This document shows positions 33,601 through 41,990 of a DNA stretch of 64,000 nt, one piece after another. The notes beneath the pieces are model-generated. The model made no database searches and had not been told where the DNA came from. It was given only the letters and a program-made list of their open reading frames with translations. Source of the stretch: UBA11606 sp964504305 (GTDB taxonomy: Bacteria > Actinomycetota > Acidimicrobiia > Acidimicrobiales > Aldehydirespiratoraceae); contig CAZDEB010000001.1 in NCBI GenBank assembly GCA_964504305.1, forward strand, positions 620,001 to 684,000, read 5' to 3'. How positions within the stretch are numbered: the first letter of the stretch is position 1; the number at the start of each line of letters is the position of its first letter. The translations under genes were made by a program, and so were the position numbers.

Positions 33601-34304
33601 TTCTCGATGAGTTCCTGGTAACGATCTACGAACTGGCGAAAGTTGAGCGTGTCGGCATCCCTGATGCAGGGCACCATCAAGGCTCGGCTGCCGTCCGGCT
33701 TCTCCAAGTCGACCGCGATCCCAAGGCCGATGTGTTGATTGCGCACGAGCCGGGGCTTGCCGTCAGAGTCGACCGCAAAGGTGTTGTTCATCGCCGGGAC
33801 CGAATCCGAGATCGCCCGGACGACCGCGTAGCCGATCAGGTGCGTGAACGACACTTTGCCGTTGAGTTTGCGGCCCAGGTAACCGTTGATGATCTTGCGG
33901 TTGACTTCGAGGAGCTTGGCTGGCACTTGCCGGAAGCTGGTAGCGGTCGGGACCTCGAGACTGGCCTGCATGTTCGTGACGATCCGGGCGCTTGCGCCTC
34001 GAATCGGGGAACCGGGTGCTTCGTCGACCGGTTTCTTGGCTGGTGCCGGTGAAGGCGAAGGCGCAGGCGCCGCGGCTGGTGCCGGAGCCGGCGGCGCCGG
34101 TACTTCGGTGGCAACGGCATCGATGGGAGCGCTCGTAACCGCGGGGGTTGGCGGGGGCGTGGCACCGTTGGCTGCGCCCTCTTGTTCGAACATGGTTCGC
34201 CAGGTGGCGTCGACCGACGCCGGATCGGTCTTCCACTGCTCGCGCATTTCGTCGGCCATCCACGCATTGGGGCCCATGTCGTTGGTCGGGTTGCTCGAAG
34301 TCAT
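30639..34304 (-). CDS. kgd: Multifunctional 2-oxoglutarate decarboxylase/dehydrogenase E1 with E2-like succinyltransferase domain
   Basis: TCA-cycle enzyme typical of actinobacteria. The N-terminal E1 helix (NAWMADEMREQWK) is followed by an Ala/Pro linker, an E2-type acyltransferase domain lacking a lipoyl domain (TSTYDHRIIQGAESG), then the thiamine-diphosphate E1 module (HGDAAFAGQGVVAETLN, GFTSTPDKSRSSEYSTD, YRRHGHNEGDDPS) and the transketolase C-terminal part (EAQFGDFANGAQIIIDQF, LLPHGYEGQGPEHSSAR). 1221 residues compares with about 1230 in mycobacteria. No partner lpdA or garA is in this window. Confidence 0.96.
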   Translation of the reverse strand: MTSSNPTNDMGPNAWMADEMREQWKTDPASVDATWRTMFEQEGAANGATPPPTPAVTSAPIDAVATEVPAPPAPAPAAAPAPSPSPAPAKKPVDEAPGSPIRGASARIVTNMQASLEVPTATSFRQVPAKLLEVNRKIINGYLGRKLNGKVSFTHLIGYAVVRAISDSVPAMNNTFAVDSDGKPRLVRNQHIGLGIAVDLEKPDGSRALMVPCIRDADTLNFRQFVDRYQELIEKVRSNKLSPDDFAGTTVSLTNPGTLGTLQSVPRLMQGQALIVGVGSIAFPTEYQAADPSKLAELGVSKVITVTSTYDHRIIQGAESGLFLKKIHELLLGEDDFYVDVFRSLDVPYEAVKWRRDINPLDRESSLLEKQAKVNQLINMHRVRGHLIADLDPLQVKEPKMHAELDPATYGLTIWDLDREFLTGSETGIYARVGGRDKMALGALLGVLRDAYCRTVGVEYMHIQDPAEKRWMQEQLEGADRTISPEEQRHILGRLNAAEALETFLATKYVGQKRFGIEGAEATVPLLDALLGAAADDGMTEAVIGMAHRGRLNVLVNIVGKTYGQLFTEFEGGKIGQMTQGSGDVKYHLGQTGTFVSRNGNELPVELAANPSHLEAVNPVVLGMARARMDATDKQAVDKPFPILPLLIHGDAAFAGQGVVAETLNLSQIRGYRVGGSVHVIINNQVGFTSTPDKSRSSEYSTDVAKMIQAPIFHVNGDDPEACVRVARLAFAYRQRFNKDVVIDMICYRRHGHNEGDDPSYTLPEMYRRIDARPPVRESYTTSLVKRGDFSPAEEEAALADFHSRLQSALDETRGDESDPNEMAKPPIESKGVRPHLRTSIDEATLEHIYAALTHRPEGFTMHRKLAQQFETRDKMFRSGEVDWALGEAMAFGSLVAEGTSIRLTGQDSRRGTFSHRHSTLVDYETGEEFVPLASLTTGDANLWIYDSLLSEYAALGFEYGYSVVKQNDLVIWEAQFGDFANGAQIIIDQFIVGAKDKWNQDCGLVMLLPHGYEGQGPEHSSARVERFLHMAAEDNIQVCNATTAAQFFHLMRRQTFQSVKSPLIVFTPKSLLRSKYSRSNVTDLLSGTFEELLGDRNPPPANEVERVILSSGKVAFDLMAERDKRGAKISIGRVEQLYPWPFAAVASELAKYPNAREIVWVQEEPENMGAWNSIKGRLYEAHEDTHEIRRVSRYESGSPACGSGVVHAQELAHLLDRALG

Positions 34305-34344
34305 CGCCTGTCAGCATACGCATGTTGGCACTAGGGTCCGGCGA

Positions 34345-35154
34345 GTGCGAATAGCGACATGGAATGTGAACTCCCTCAACGCCCGTCTTGGACGGGTTGA
34401 AAGGTGGCTCAATACGTTTTCTCCCGATGTCTTGTGCCTTCAAGAAACCAAGCTCGCCGACGATGCTTTTCCGGCGCTCACGTTCCAGGCAATGGGGTAC
34501 GAGACTTTGCATCACGGCCAGGGGCGATGGAACGGCGTCGCTATTTTGAGCAAGGTTGGTCTCGACAATCCTGTTGCCGGGTTTGGTGACGAACAAGAGC
34601 CCGACCCCGACGCCCGTATTGCGTGGGCGACCTGTGGCGGAGTGCGTGTCGCGACCTGTTATGTCCCCAACGGGCGCTCGCTCGAAGACGATCACTACCA
34701 GTACAAACTGCGGTGGCTCGATCGGCTACGGGCCGATCTCGATGGTCAATGCGATCCGTCTGATCCAGTGGTCGTGTGCGGCGATTTCAATATCGCCCCC
34801 GAAGATCGAGATGTGTGGAACCGAGCAAAGCTCGAGGGGCAGACCCATGTCAGCGAGCCGGAACGAGAGCGGCTGGCCGCTCTCGAACAGTGGGGCCTGG
34901 TGGATGTCTTCCGGGAGCATCACCAGGACTCGGGTCTGTTCTCTTGGTGGGACTACCGCGGCGGCGCATTCCATAAGAAGCAAGGTATGAGAATCGATTT
35001 GTTGATGACATCGCGGTCGGTCGCCGATGCAACTTCTCTGGTTGTGGTCGACCGAAACGAGCGCAAGGGTCCAAAGGACGATCCGCCCAGCGACCACGCC
35101 CCGGTTCTCATCGATCTCGCTGCGCTCCCCACGAAAGCGACAGCGCCATGCTGA
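34345..35154 (+). CDS. xthA: Exodeoxyribonuclease III (AP endonuclease)
   Basis: Base-excision-repair nuclease of the ExoIII/APE1 family. MRIATWNVNSLNAR carries the metal-binding Asn, LQETKLADDAFP the catalytic Glu, VCGDFNIAPEDRDVWN the Asp/Asn pair, and PSDHAPVLIDL the catalytic His. GTG start; the same frame is open further upstream but only as the complement of kgd. The stop overlaps the start of the antiporter gene. Confidence 0.94.
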   Translation: MRIATWNVNSLNARLGRVERWLNTFSPDVLCLQETKLADDAFPALTFQAMGYETLHHGQGRWNGVAILSKVGLDNPVAGFGDEQEPDPDARIAWATCGGVRVATCYVPNGRSLEDDHYQYKLRWLDRLRADLDGQCDPSDPVVVCGDFNIAPEDRDVWNRAKLEGQTHVSEPERERLAALEQWGLVDVFREHHQDSGLFSWWDYRGGAFHKKQGMRIDLLMTSRSVADATSLVVVDRNERKGPKDDPPSDHAPVLIDLAALPTKATAPC

Positions 35155-37310
35155 CCCCTTTGAGCGAGCACCAGCTGTTGGTTTTTTGGACTCAGCTGCT
35201 GATCTTGGTAGTGATGGCTCGGGCCTGTGGCGCACTGATGCGTCGCGTCAATCTGCCTTCGGTCATTGGTCAGTTGGGGGCCGGAGTGATTCTCGGGCCG
35301 TCGATATTTGGCCGGGTCTGGCCCGAGGGTTTTCATTGGTTTTTGCCCGACTACCCGATCTCGTCAGGCGCGCTATTGGCCGTGAGTTGGATCGGTGTGG
35401 CCCTGTTGTTGGTTACTGCTGGGTTCGAGACCGACCTTGGATTGATCCGCCGACTCGGCCGAGCCTCGGCGTTGGTGACCGGGTTCAGCCTGGTTGTGCC
35501 ACTGATCGGTGGCCTTGTGGTCGGTTTGTTGCTGCCCGACTCTTTTGTGGGATCGGGCGCCGACCGCACGGTGTTTGCTCTATTCGTAGCGGCCGCGCTG
35601 TCGGTCTCGGCCTTGGCCGTGATCGCCAAGATCCTGTCCGAGTTGGGCCTGATGCGGCGCGACTTTGGTCAGATCACCGTTGCGGCCGGAATGGCCAACG
35701 ATGTTGTGGGCTGGGTGATGTTGGCGGTCTTCGCCGGCTTCGCCGTTTCGGGCGAAGTTTCCGCCGGTGGGGTGGCCAAGACCGTTGTGGGGTTGGCGGC
35801 GTTTCTGACGTTGGCAATGACCGTTGGCCAGCGCGTTGTCGACCGAGCGCTGCGATGGGTCCGCCGCGATGGGCCCAACGTCGACGGCGCGTTGTCGGTC
35901 GTCGTGTTCACAATGCTGGTCTATGGCGTTGCCACCCAAGCGCTCGGTATCGAAGCGGTCCTTGGGGCCTTCGTTGCCGGCGTGGTTTTGCACCGTTCGC
36001 GGTTTCAACAGCCGGAGGTGTTGCATCACATCGAGGGTCTGACCAACGCCTTTCTGGCCCCGATCTTTTTCGCCACGGCCGGGCTGAGAGTCGATTTGGG
36101 GTTGTTGCGACACAACAATGCGCTTGCTTGGGCCGGTGTTGTGGTTGGTGTGGCGATCGTTGCCAAGTTCGCCGGCGCTTACCTCGGCGCTCGTTTGGCT
36201 GGCCAATCGCAGCGAGCCGCAACCGCGCTTGGGGCTGGACTCAACGCTCGTGGCGCCCTCGAGATCGTGATTGCGTCGGTTGGACTCACGCTCGGGGTCT
36301 TCACCGACACCGCCTACACCGTTATCGTGATCGTGCCGCTGGTCACTTCGGTGTTCGCCGCGGCCAGCCTGCGGTTGGTAGTGCGGGACTGGCTGGGTAG
36401 TGCCGACGAGCAAGAACGACTCGAACGCGAAGCAACGTTGTCGCGCAACCTGGTGGTCAAGTCGTCGCGCATTTTGTTGCCGTCGCAAGGCAAGCCGGCA
36501 TCGATTGCTGCGGCTCAGATAGTCCAGTTTGCGTGGCCCAAAGAAGCCCCGGCAACGATTCTGACCGTCGGGGCCCAGGCTGGTGTCGACGCTGATGTGG
36601 ATCCTGATGTCAATATCGAGGTTCTGCGCAACGTGCTCGATGAACGAGCGGTTGATCACATCGAGACCACTCAAGCTGACATCGCGGGGGCGATCGTCGC
36701 TGAATCACAACTGGGCTATGGCGTGGTCGTAGTAGGTGTTGCGGCCCGCCACGAAGGAGTTCTCTACTCGCCGATGGTCGACGAATTGTTGCTCAACGCA
36801 GTAACACCGGTCGTTATCGTACGCCGGGCCCGTGGCCTCGACCGGCCGTTGCCTCCGGCCTTCTCTCGGGTCATAGTGCCGGTGACCGGCACGCCCTCGT
36901 CCCGGCTCGCTCAAGAGGTCGCATTTGCGATCTCGAGTGAGCTGGGAACCGAAGTTGTCCTTTCTCACGTTGTCAATCGTGTGAGCCAGCTTCCGAGGAT
37001 CTTTGCCCGTCGGCGAGACGAGGACGACCCGGTAATGGCCGCGGCTAACCAGATGGTCGAGATGGCGGTCGGACGCGCCGAAGAGGCGGGGATCGCGCCG
37101 CGATCGTCGGTGCGCGAGGGTTCGTCGGCCGGCGAGGCTCTGGTCGAAGCAGCGCGGGCCGAAGAGGCCGACTTGGTGGTGTTGGGGGCTCAGCTCCGCA
37201 ACGTCGACGGGCGGCCGTTCATTGGTCATACCGTCGAAACGGTTTTGGAACGTTGCGACGCAACGGTTGTGGTGGTTGCCCAACCACGCCCCCGTCATGT
37301 TGGCAGCTGA
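35148..37310 (+). CDS. CPA2-family cation/proton antiporter with C-terminal universal-stress domains
   Basis: About twelve hydrophobic helices in the N-terminal 410 residues. Antiporter features include LGAGVILGPSIFG, a membrane-embedded GMANDVVGWV (the Asp pair region typical of CPA transporters), FFATAGLRVDLG and GAGLNARGALEIVIA. The last 300 residues are soluble, with two Usp-like segments: VVVVGVAARHEG..., and FSRVIVPVTGTPSSRLAQEVAFAIS through EADLVVLGAQLRN and VVVVAQP. Usp domains bind nucleotides and may gate transport. It overlaps xthA by a few bases. Na+ or K+ specificity is not decidable. Confidence 0.9.
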   Translation: MLTPLSEHQLLVFWTQLLILVVMARACGALMRRVNLPSVIGQLGAGVILGPSIFGRVWPEGFHWFLPDYPISSGALLAVSWIGVALLLVTAGFETDLGLIRRLGRASALVTGFSLVVPLIGGLVVGLLLPDSFVGSGADRTVFALFVAAALSVSALAVIAKILSELGLMRRDFGQITVAAGMANDVVGWVMLAVFAGFAVSGEVSAGGVAKTVVGLAAFLTLAMTVGQRVVDRALRWVRRDGPNVDGALSVVVFTMLVYGVATQALGIEAVLGAFVAGVVLHRSRFQQPEVLHHIEGLTNAFLAPIFFATAGLRVDLGLLRHNNALAWAGVVVGVAIVAKFAGAYLGARLAGQSQRAATALGAGLNARGALEIVIASVGLTLGVFTDTAYTVIVIVPLVTSVFAAASLRLVVRDWLGSADEQERLEREATLSRNLVVKSSRILLPSQGKPASIAAAQIVQFAWPKEAPATILTVGAQAGVDADVDPDVNIEVLRNVLDERAVDHIETTQADIAGAIVAESQLGYGVVVVGVAARHEGVLYSPMVDELLLNAVTPVVIVRRARGLDRPLPPAFSRVIVPVTGTPSSRLAQEVAFAISSELGTEVVLSHVVNRVSQLPRIFARRRDEDDPVMAAANQMVEMAVGRAEEAGIAPRSSVREGSSAGEALVEAARAEEADLVVLGAQLRNVDGRPFIGHTVETVLERCDATVVVVAQPRPRHVGS

Positions 37311-37313
37311 TGA

Positions 37314-39272
37314 TCACTCGTCGAGGCATGTGATTTCGAGTAGGCGCAGACCGAATCGACGAGCTTTGGTGGCTCCCACCCCCGCGATGGCCGCAAGTTG
37401 ATCGATGTTGCACGGTCGTTGCTGAGATAGCTCGCCGACTGTTTGGTCGCTCAAGATCGCGGTGGGCGAGATGTTTATGGCGCGGGCGGTGTCGTCTCGC
37501 CATACCAAGAGTTGGTCAAGGACTTGCTGTCGTTCGTGTTGGTCGGTGATGGTCAGATCGATTTGTGCTGGTCCGGCAATCTTGGCTCGGAGGTTGGCGA
37601 TCGAGGGGCGGTCGTCGGGGAGCGGGGCGGCCTGACCGTGGAACCCGTCGAGCCAGGGAGATGGAGCACGATCGACCAACGAGTCACCCATGACCCGACT
37701 TTGGCACCACGTCACATGGAGCTCTCGCTCTGCTCGTGTTGCGGCCACATAGAGAAGCCGTTGTTCTTCCATTCGGGCCGCCCAGCCCCTGGCGAAGGCG
37801 ATCGGAACGTACCCGTCTTCGATGCCGGCCAAGTGCACGATCGGCCACTCGAGCCCCTTTGCGCCGTGAAAGGTTGTTAGCTCGATGCCGTCACTCACAT
37901 TGCCGACCCGGTCGTCGGTACGAAGCGAGCTGAGGAATTCGCCGACCGAACAGTCTCGTTCGAGGGTGAGGTGGTCGCGAGCAATGTCGAGAAAGGCCTC
38001 GACCATGACGCGTCGTTCGTCGCTGAGACGATCGCCGAGGTCTCCTGGCAAGCCGGTGGTGGTGTCGGCGAGCACTTCGCTGAGGGCTCGCTGTTCGTCC
38101 CACTCGTCGATCAACTCAATAATTTCGGGGCGGCGGAGCAAGACCCCATCACCACGCGACCGTGTGGGTATTCCCGCCGCTTCGATGGCGGCACGGATGG
38201 CGGGGATTTGGGCGTTGGTTCTGACCAAGACTGCCTGGTGGCGCCATGGGGCGCCGGGCTTGTGACGGCCGCGCACCGCTCGGGCCAAGTCGCGCGCTTC
38301 GGTTGGCCCGTCGAGCACCCGAACGGTTGGTTCGTCGCCCGATGGTTTTGCCGACGGCTGAGGGTCGACCTCGATGATGCGGGCCGCGGCGTCGAGGATC
38401 TCGGGACTGGACCGAAAGTTGGTCCGCAAGTGGACCACCGCAGTGCCGGGGAGGTGTTCGCCGATCCGGGTGAGCAACTCGGGGTCGGCGCCGTTCCAGC
38501 CGTAGATCGCTTGGTGAGGGTCGCCGACAACAACCAGGGTCGAGTCGGTGCCCATCCACGACTGCAACAGCGCGAACTGCAGCGGATTCACGTCCTGGAA
38601 TTCGTCTACGAGTAGGTGTCGGTGACGCCATTGTTGAGCCGCCGCGAACTTGTGATCGCGGGTCATGGTGGTGTGACACAACGCCAGAAGGTCGTCGAAG
38701 TCGATCAGTTTGCGTTTGTGTTTGGCTTCGTTGTAATCGGCGTATATCCGGGCGACGAACTCGTGGTTGCGCGACGCTCGGCGGCGAGTCTCGGCGGCGG
38801 CAGCGGGGTAGGCCTCCGGGGTCAGAAGCCGCGCTCGCGCCCACGCTATTTCGGCGTCTAGGTCGGCAATAGTGGATCGGTCGAGCTTCGGGTTGTTACG
38901 GGCAAGAAAACCCATCCGACGTTCGAGCAGCTCTGGGGGCCGGCGATGGTTGGCCTGCCAGTGGCGTCGCAAGATGGCGAGGGCAACGGAGTGAAATGTG
39001 CCGGCGGCTACTTCGTCGCGAAGGCCCAGTTGGCGGGTTCGTCGCCGTAACTCGCCGGCGGCGCGCCGGGTGAAAGTTACGGCCAACACATGGCGGGGAT
39101 CGATCCGACCGCTCGCTGCTTGCCATGCGATCCGGCGCGTGAGCACCCTGGTCTTGCCCGAACCGGCCCCGGCGATGATGCACAAGGGCGATGTCGAAGT
39201 CGTGACCGCGTCGCGTTGCTCGGTAGTGAGGTCCTCGAGGAGGACGTCGGCGTCGTCGAGTCGAGCAGGCAC
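37314..39272 (-). CDS. UvrD/PcrA-type SF1A DNA helicase with HRDC domain
   Basis: Walker A IAGAGSGKT, motif Ia AVTFTRRAAGELRRR, DEFQD in LLVDEFQDVNP, QAIYGWNGAD (motif III), FRSSPEIL (IV), TFHGAKGLEW (V) and LLYVAATRAERELH (VI). The C-terminal 70 residues (LLVWRDDTARAINISPTAIL, then IAGVGATKARRFG) are an HRDC domain, the arrangement of mycobacterial UvrD2, though the tetracysteine motif of UvrD2 is not seen. GTG start. Converges on the antiporter gene with only 3 nt between the stops. Confidence 0.93.
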   Translation of the reverse strand: MPARLDDADVLLEDLTTEQRDAVTTSTSPLCIIAGAGSGKTRVLTRRIAWQAASGRIDPRHVLAVTFTRRAAGELRRRTRQLGLRDEVAAGTFHSVALAILRRHWQANHRRPPELLERRMGFLARNNPKLDRSTIADLDAEIAWARARLLTPEAYPAAAAETRRRASRNHEFVARIYADYNEAKHKRKLIDFDDLLALCHTTMTRDHKFAAAQQWRHRHLLVDEFQDVNPLQFALLQSWMGTDSTLVVVGDPHQAIYGWNGADPELLTRIGEHLPGTAVVHLRTNFRSSPEILDAAARIIEVDPQPSAKPSGDEPTVRVLDGPTEARDLARAVRGRHKPGAPWRHQAVLVRTNAQIPAIRAAIEAAGIPTRSRGDGVLLRRPEIIELIDEWDEQRALSEVLADTTTGLPGDLGDRLSDERRVMVEAFLDIARDHLTLERDCSVGEFLSSLRTDDRVGNVSDGIELTTFHGAKGLEWPIVHLAGIEDGYVPIAFARGWAARMEEQRLLYVAATRAERELHVTWCQSRVMGDSLVDRAPSPWLDGFHGQAAPLPDDRPSIANLRAKIAGPAQIDLTITDQHERQQVLDQLLVWRDDTARAINISPTAILSDQTVGELSQQRPCNIDQLAAIAGVGATKARRFGLRLLEITCLDE

Positions 39273-39320
39273 GGGTTGACACTATCGAGTCCTGAGTCGC
39301 CGTCTGGCTAGTGTCAGTCG

Positions 39321-39665
39321 ATGGATCCGGTTTCGGCGATCGCCTTCGAGGAGTTGGTCGCCGATGCCCTCGATTCGTTGCCGGTGGCGCTCGGGCGCCT
39401 GATGGACAACGTCGCGGTTGTGGTCGAGGACCGTCACCCTCACGAGAACCTGCTGGGTTTGTATGAAGGGATTCCGCTGACCGAACGTGACGACTACGGC
39501 GCCATGGTCATGCCCGACCTGATCACCCTCTACCGCCTCGCTCTTTGCGACGCGGTGCGCGACGTCGACCAACTCGTGGCCGAGATTCGTGTGACCGTCG
39601 TACACGAGATTGCTCACCACTTCGGGATCGACGACCATTCGCTCGAAGAGTGGGGATGGGGATGA
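39321..39665 (+). CDS. Zincin-like metallopeptidase family protein
   Basis: 114 residues with VVHEIAHHFGIDD, an HExxH-type zinc site, near the C-terminus. The N-terminal helix FEELVADALDSLPVALGRLMDNVAVVVED is typical of the small minigluzincin family common in actinobacteria. The stop overlaps the ATG of the GNAT gene (ATGA). Substrate unknown. Confidence 0.86.
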   Translation: MDPVSAIAFEELVADALDSLPVALGRLMDNVAVVVEDRHPHENLLGLYEGIPLTERDDYGAMVMPDLITLYRLALCDAVRDVDQLVAEIRVTVVHEIAHHFGIDDHSLEEWGWG

Positions 39666-40420
39666 GCGAACCGTGCAAGGACCTTGCCGCGGTTGTCGAG
39701 GCCAGCCGCCGCTCGATGCCCGGCTCTCGACAACAACGACTAGAGGGTTGGATCTGTCGCAGCCACCTTGGCGAAACGGCTCGCGCAAATAGTGTGTCGG
39801 TGGGCCAGGATTTGCCGGAGCCTCTCGCGGCGGCCGTCGATCGGGTCGAGCACTGGTACGCCTCGCTGGGCCGGCGCACCATCTTCCAGGTAACCGGCGA
39901 AAATCCTGACTTGGGTGAGGAACTCGATCGCCGGGGCTACACCCGCGATCGTGATTCGTTGATCATGACGGCGCCAGTTTCGTCGTTGGCGCGGTTGGAT
40001 CGAAGGCCAACAGGGGAGAGCCACCTGGTCGAGATGAGCAGCGAGCCTACGGAGACATTTGCCTCGCTGATGTCGTCGTCGCGTTTGGCCGAGACAACGT
40101 TTAGTCCCCACGTTGCCCATCGTTACGTCGACGTGACGAGCCCGATCGGCGAGGTGCTCGGGGTGGGTCACGCTTGTATCGACGGCGCCTTCATTGGCCT
40201 ATCCAGTCTTCATACCCTCGAAGCATTTCGGGGCCAAGGTGTGGCTACCGCGGCGATCGATGCTCTCGTGCACGACGAGAGAGCCGAGCGCACCGACACG
40301 GTTTGGCTTCAAGTAATGAAGTCCAATCACGGGGCGGTTCGGCTCTACGAAAGCCTCGGGTTCGAGATGATCGGCTCGTATCACTATCGTCACGCCCCCG
40401 CCGGCACATGTCGGCACTGA
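39662..40420 (+). CDS. GNAT-family N-acetyltransferase
   Basis: 252-residue protein with an N-terminal non-GNAT region (helix through WYASLGRRTIFQV) and a C-terminal GNAT fold. The acetyl-CoA-binding motif A is SLHTLEAFRGQGVATAAIDALV and motif B is NHGAVRLYESLGFEMIGSYHYR. ATG 39662 overlaps the metallopeptidase stop, indicating co-translation. The acceptor substrate is unknown. Confidence 0.87.
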   Translation: MSEPCKDLAAVVEASRRSMPGSRQQRLEGWICRSHLGETARANSVSVGQDLPEPLAAAVDRVEHWYASLGRRTIFQVTGENPDLGEELDRRGYTRDRDSLIMTAPVSSLARLDRRPTGESHLVEMSSEPTETFASLMSSSRLAETTFSPHVAHRYVDVTSPIGEVLGVGHACIDGAFIGLSSLHTLEAFRGQGVATAAIDALVHDERAERTDTVWLQVMKSNHGAVRLYESLGFEMIGSYHYRHAPAGTCRH

Positions 40421-40443
40421 CGATGCCGAGGTAGTGTCCGCCC

Positions 40444-41076
40444 ATGCCGTTTCCGCGCCATCTCCTGACCGACGACGAAGACCTCGTTCTCGACCTTCGT
40501 CCCCACTGGTGGTTTCTGGCCCCGGTTGGTTCGGCGGTGGCGGCCTCATTGATTCTGGGTGCGGCGGCGCTGGCCCAGTCGTGGTGGCGGCCGTTCGAAT
40601 TCACGATCGGCGTGCTCGTGGTCGTCGTGTTGAGTTGGTTCGCGGTCAAGTACGTGCAATGGACCACTACCAACTTCGTGGTCACCAACGAACGGGTCAT
40701 CTCGCGCACAGGGGTGATGGCCAAGAAGGGCATCGAGATTCCCCTCGATCGGATCAACACGGTGTTCTTCAATCAGTCGTTGTTCGAACGCCTGATTGGC
40801 GCTGGCGACTTGGGTATCGAGTCGGCCGGCGAAGGTGGGCGTCAAACATTTGCCGATATTCGCAAACCCAATCTCGTTCAAAACGAGATCTACCGTCAGG
40901 TCGAGGGGCTCGAGGAGCGCAAGCTGCGAAGGCTGGGCCAGGCCGCGGCGGGTGGTGCGTCGGCCGAGCTGTCGATTCCCGAGCAGATCGAGAAGCTCGA
41001 CCAGCTTCGCCAGCAGGGGATTGTGACCGACGCCGAATTCGAAGCTAAGAAACGGGACCTTCTTGATCGGATGTAG
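40444..41076 (+). CDS. Membrane-associated bacterial PH-domain protein with C-terminal SHOCT motif
   Basis: Two transmembrane helices (WFLAPVGSAVAASLILGAAALA and FTIGVLVVVVLSWFAVK) precede a bPH2/YdbS-type domain: TTTNFVVTNERVISRTGVMAKKG, IPLDRINTVFFNQ, LGIESAGEGG. The last 35 residues (EQIEKLDQLRQQGIVTDAEFEAKKRDLLDRM) form a SHOCT motif, a small oligomerisation or regulatory helix pair. ATG 40444. No enzymatic function is expected. Confidence 0.87.
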   Translation: MPFPRHLLTDDEDLVLDLRPHWWFLAPVGSAVAASLILGAAALAQSWWRPFEFTIGVLVVVVLSWFAVKYVQWTTTNFVVTNERVISRTGVMAKKGIEIPLDRINTVFFNQSLFERLIGAGDLGIESAGEGGRQTFADIRKPNLVQNEIYRQVEGLEERKLRRLGQAAAGGASAELSIPEQIEKLDQLRQQGIVTDAEFEAKKRDLLDRM

Positions 41077-41082
41077 CCAACC

Positions 41083-41961
41083 ATGACCAAACTTTCCTTA
41101 ACCGATTCCAGCCCGCGAGTTGAGCAAGCCGTCGCCAACGCCGAACGGGCTCGTGGGGCTGGGCTTCACCGTTTCTGGATGCCGCAGGTTCGCTCGGCCG
41201 ATCCGCTCACGACACTGGCGGTGGTTGCTCGCGAGGTGCCGACGGTTGGGCTGGGCACGGCGGTCGTGGCCATGCAAACCATGATGCCGCAAACACTGGC
41301 TCAGGCCTGTCGGACCCTCAACCAGATCAGTGATGGCCGCTTCACCCTTGGCCTTGGGGTAAGCCACGAACCGGCGATGGTCGGGCTTTACGGGATTCCG
41401 TGGAACAAGCCCTACAGCCATCTGGTCGAGTATCTCGACGCGTTGTTGCCACTGCTCTCCGAGCAGAAGGTGTCGACCAGCGGCGAGTTTGTCACCCATC
41501 ACACCGAGATCGATGTGCCGGGTCCCAACCCTGAGGTTGTGCTGGCCGCCCTCGGCACAAAGATGTTGCGGCTGGCCGGGGCGCGCACGTCGGGCACCAA
41601 CCTTTGGATGACCGGTCCCAACACGATCAAAGAACACATTCGACCCAACCTTGGGCCCGCGGGCCAGATCATCGCCGGGGTGCCGGTGATGATCACCGAC
41701 GACGTCGCCGGCGCGCGTGTCGAGGCCAACAAGGAACTTGCCATTTACGGCATGTTGCCTTCGTATCGGGCGGTGCTCGACCGTGAGGGCTACGACGAGC
41801 CGGCCGACATGGTGTTGATGGGCGATGCCGACACGATCCGCGCCGGTCTCGAGCGCTACCGCGATGCGGGGGCTACCGAGGTCACTCTCAGTATCCAGGG
41901 GCCACGAGAGAGCCGCGAGGCCATGTGGGACCTGATCGCCACCACGGGCGGCGAATTGTGA
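41083..41961 (+). CDS. LLM-class F420-dependent oxidoreductase
   Basis: Luciferase-like TIM barrel: RARGAGLHRFWMPQ, TVGLGTAVVAMQTMMPQTLAQACRTLNQISDGRFTLGLGVS, then a C-terminal GDADTIRAGLERYRDAGATEVTLS. The family usually uses F420H2 or FMN. First of three tightly packed genes with a ureohydrolase and a class III aminotransferase, so it may oxidise an intermediate of the same pathway (inference). Only weakly similar to the LLM protein at 16497. Confidence 0.87.
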   Translation: MTKLSLTDSSPRVEQAVANAERARGAGLHRFWMPQVRSADPLTTLAVVAREVPTVGLGTAVVAMQTMMPQTLAQACRTLNQISDGRFTLGLGVSHEPAMVGLYGIPWNKPYSHLVEYLDALLPLLSEQKVSTSGEFVTHHTEIDVPGPNPEVVLAALGTKMLRLAGARTSGTNLWMTGPNTIKEHIRPNLGPAGQIIAGVPVMITDDVAGARVEANKELAIYGMLPSYRAVLDREGYDEPADMVLMGDADTIRAGLERYRDAGATEVTLSIQGPRESREAMWDLIATTGGEL

Positions 41962-41990
41962 CCAACCCGCAGCCGCTCGGAGGAAACGAG

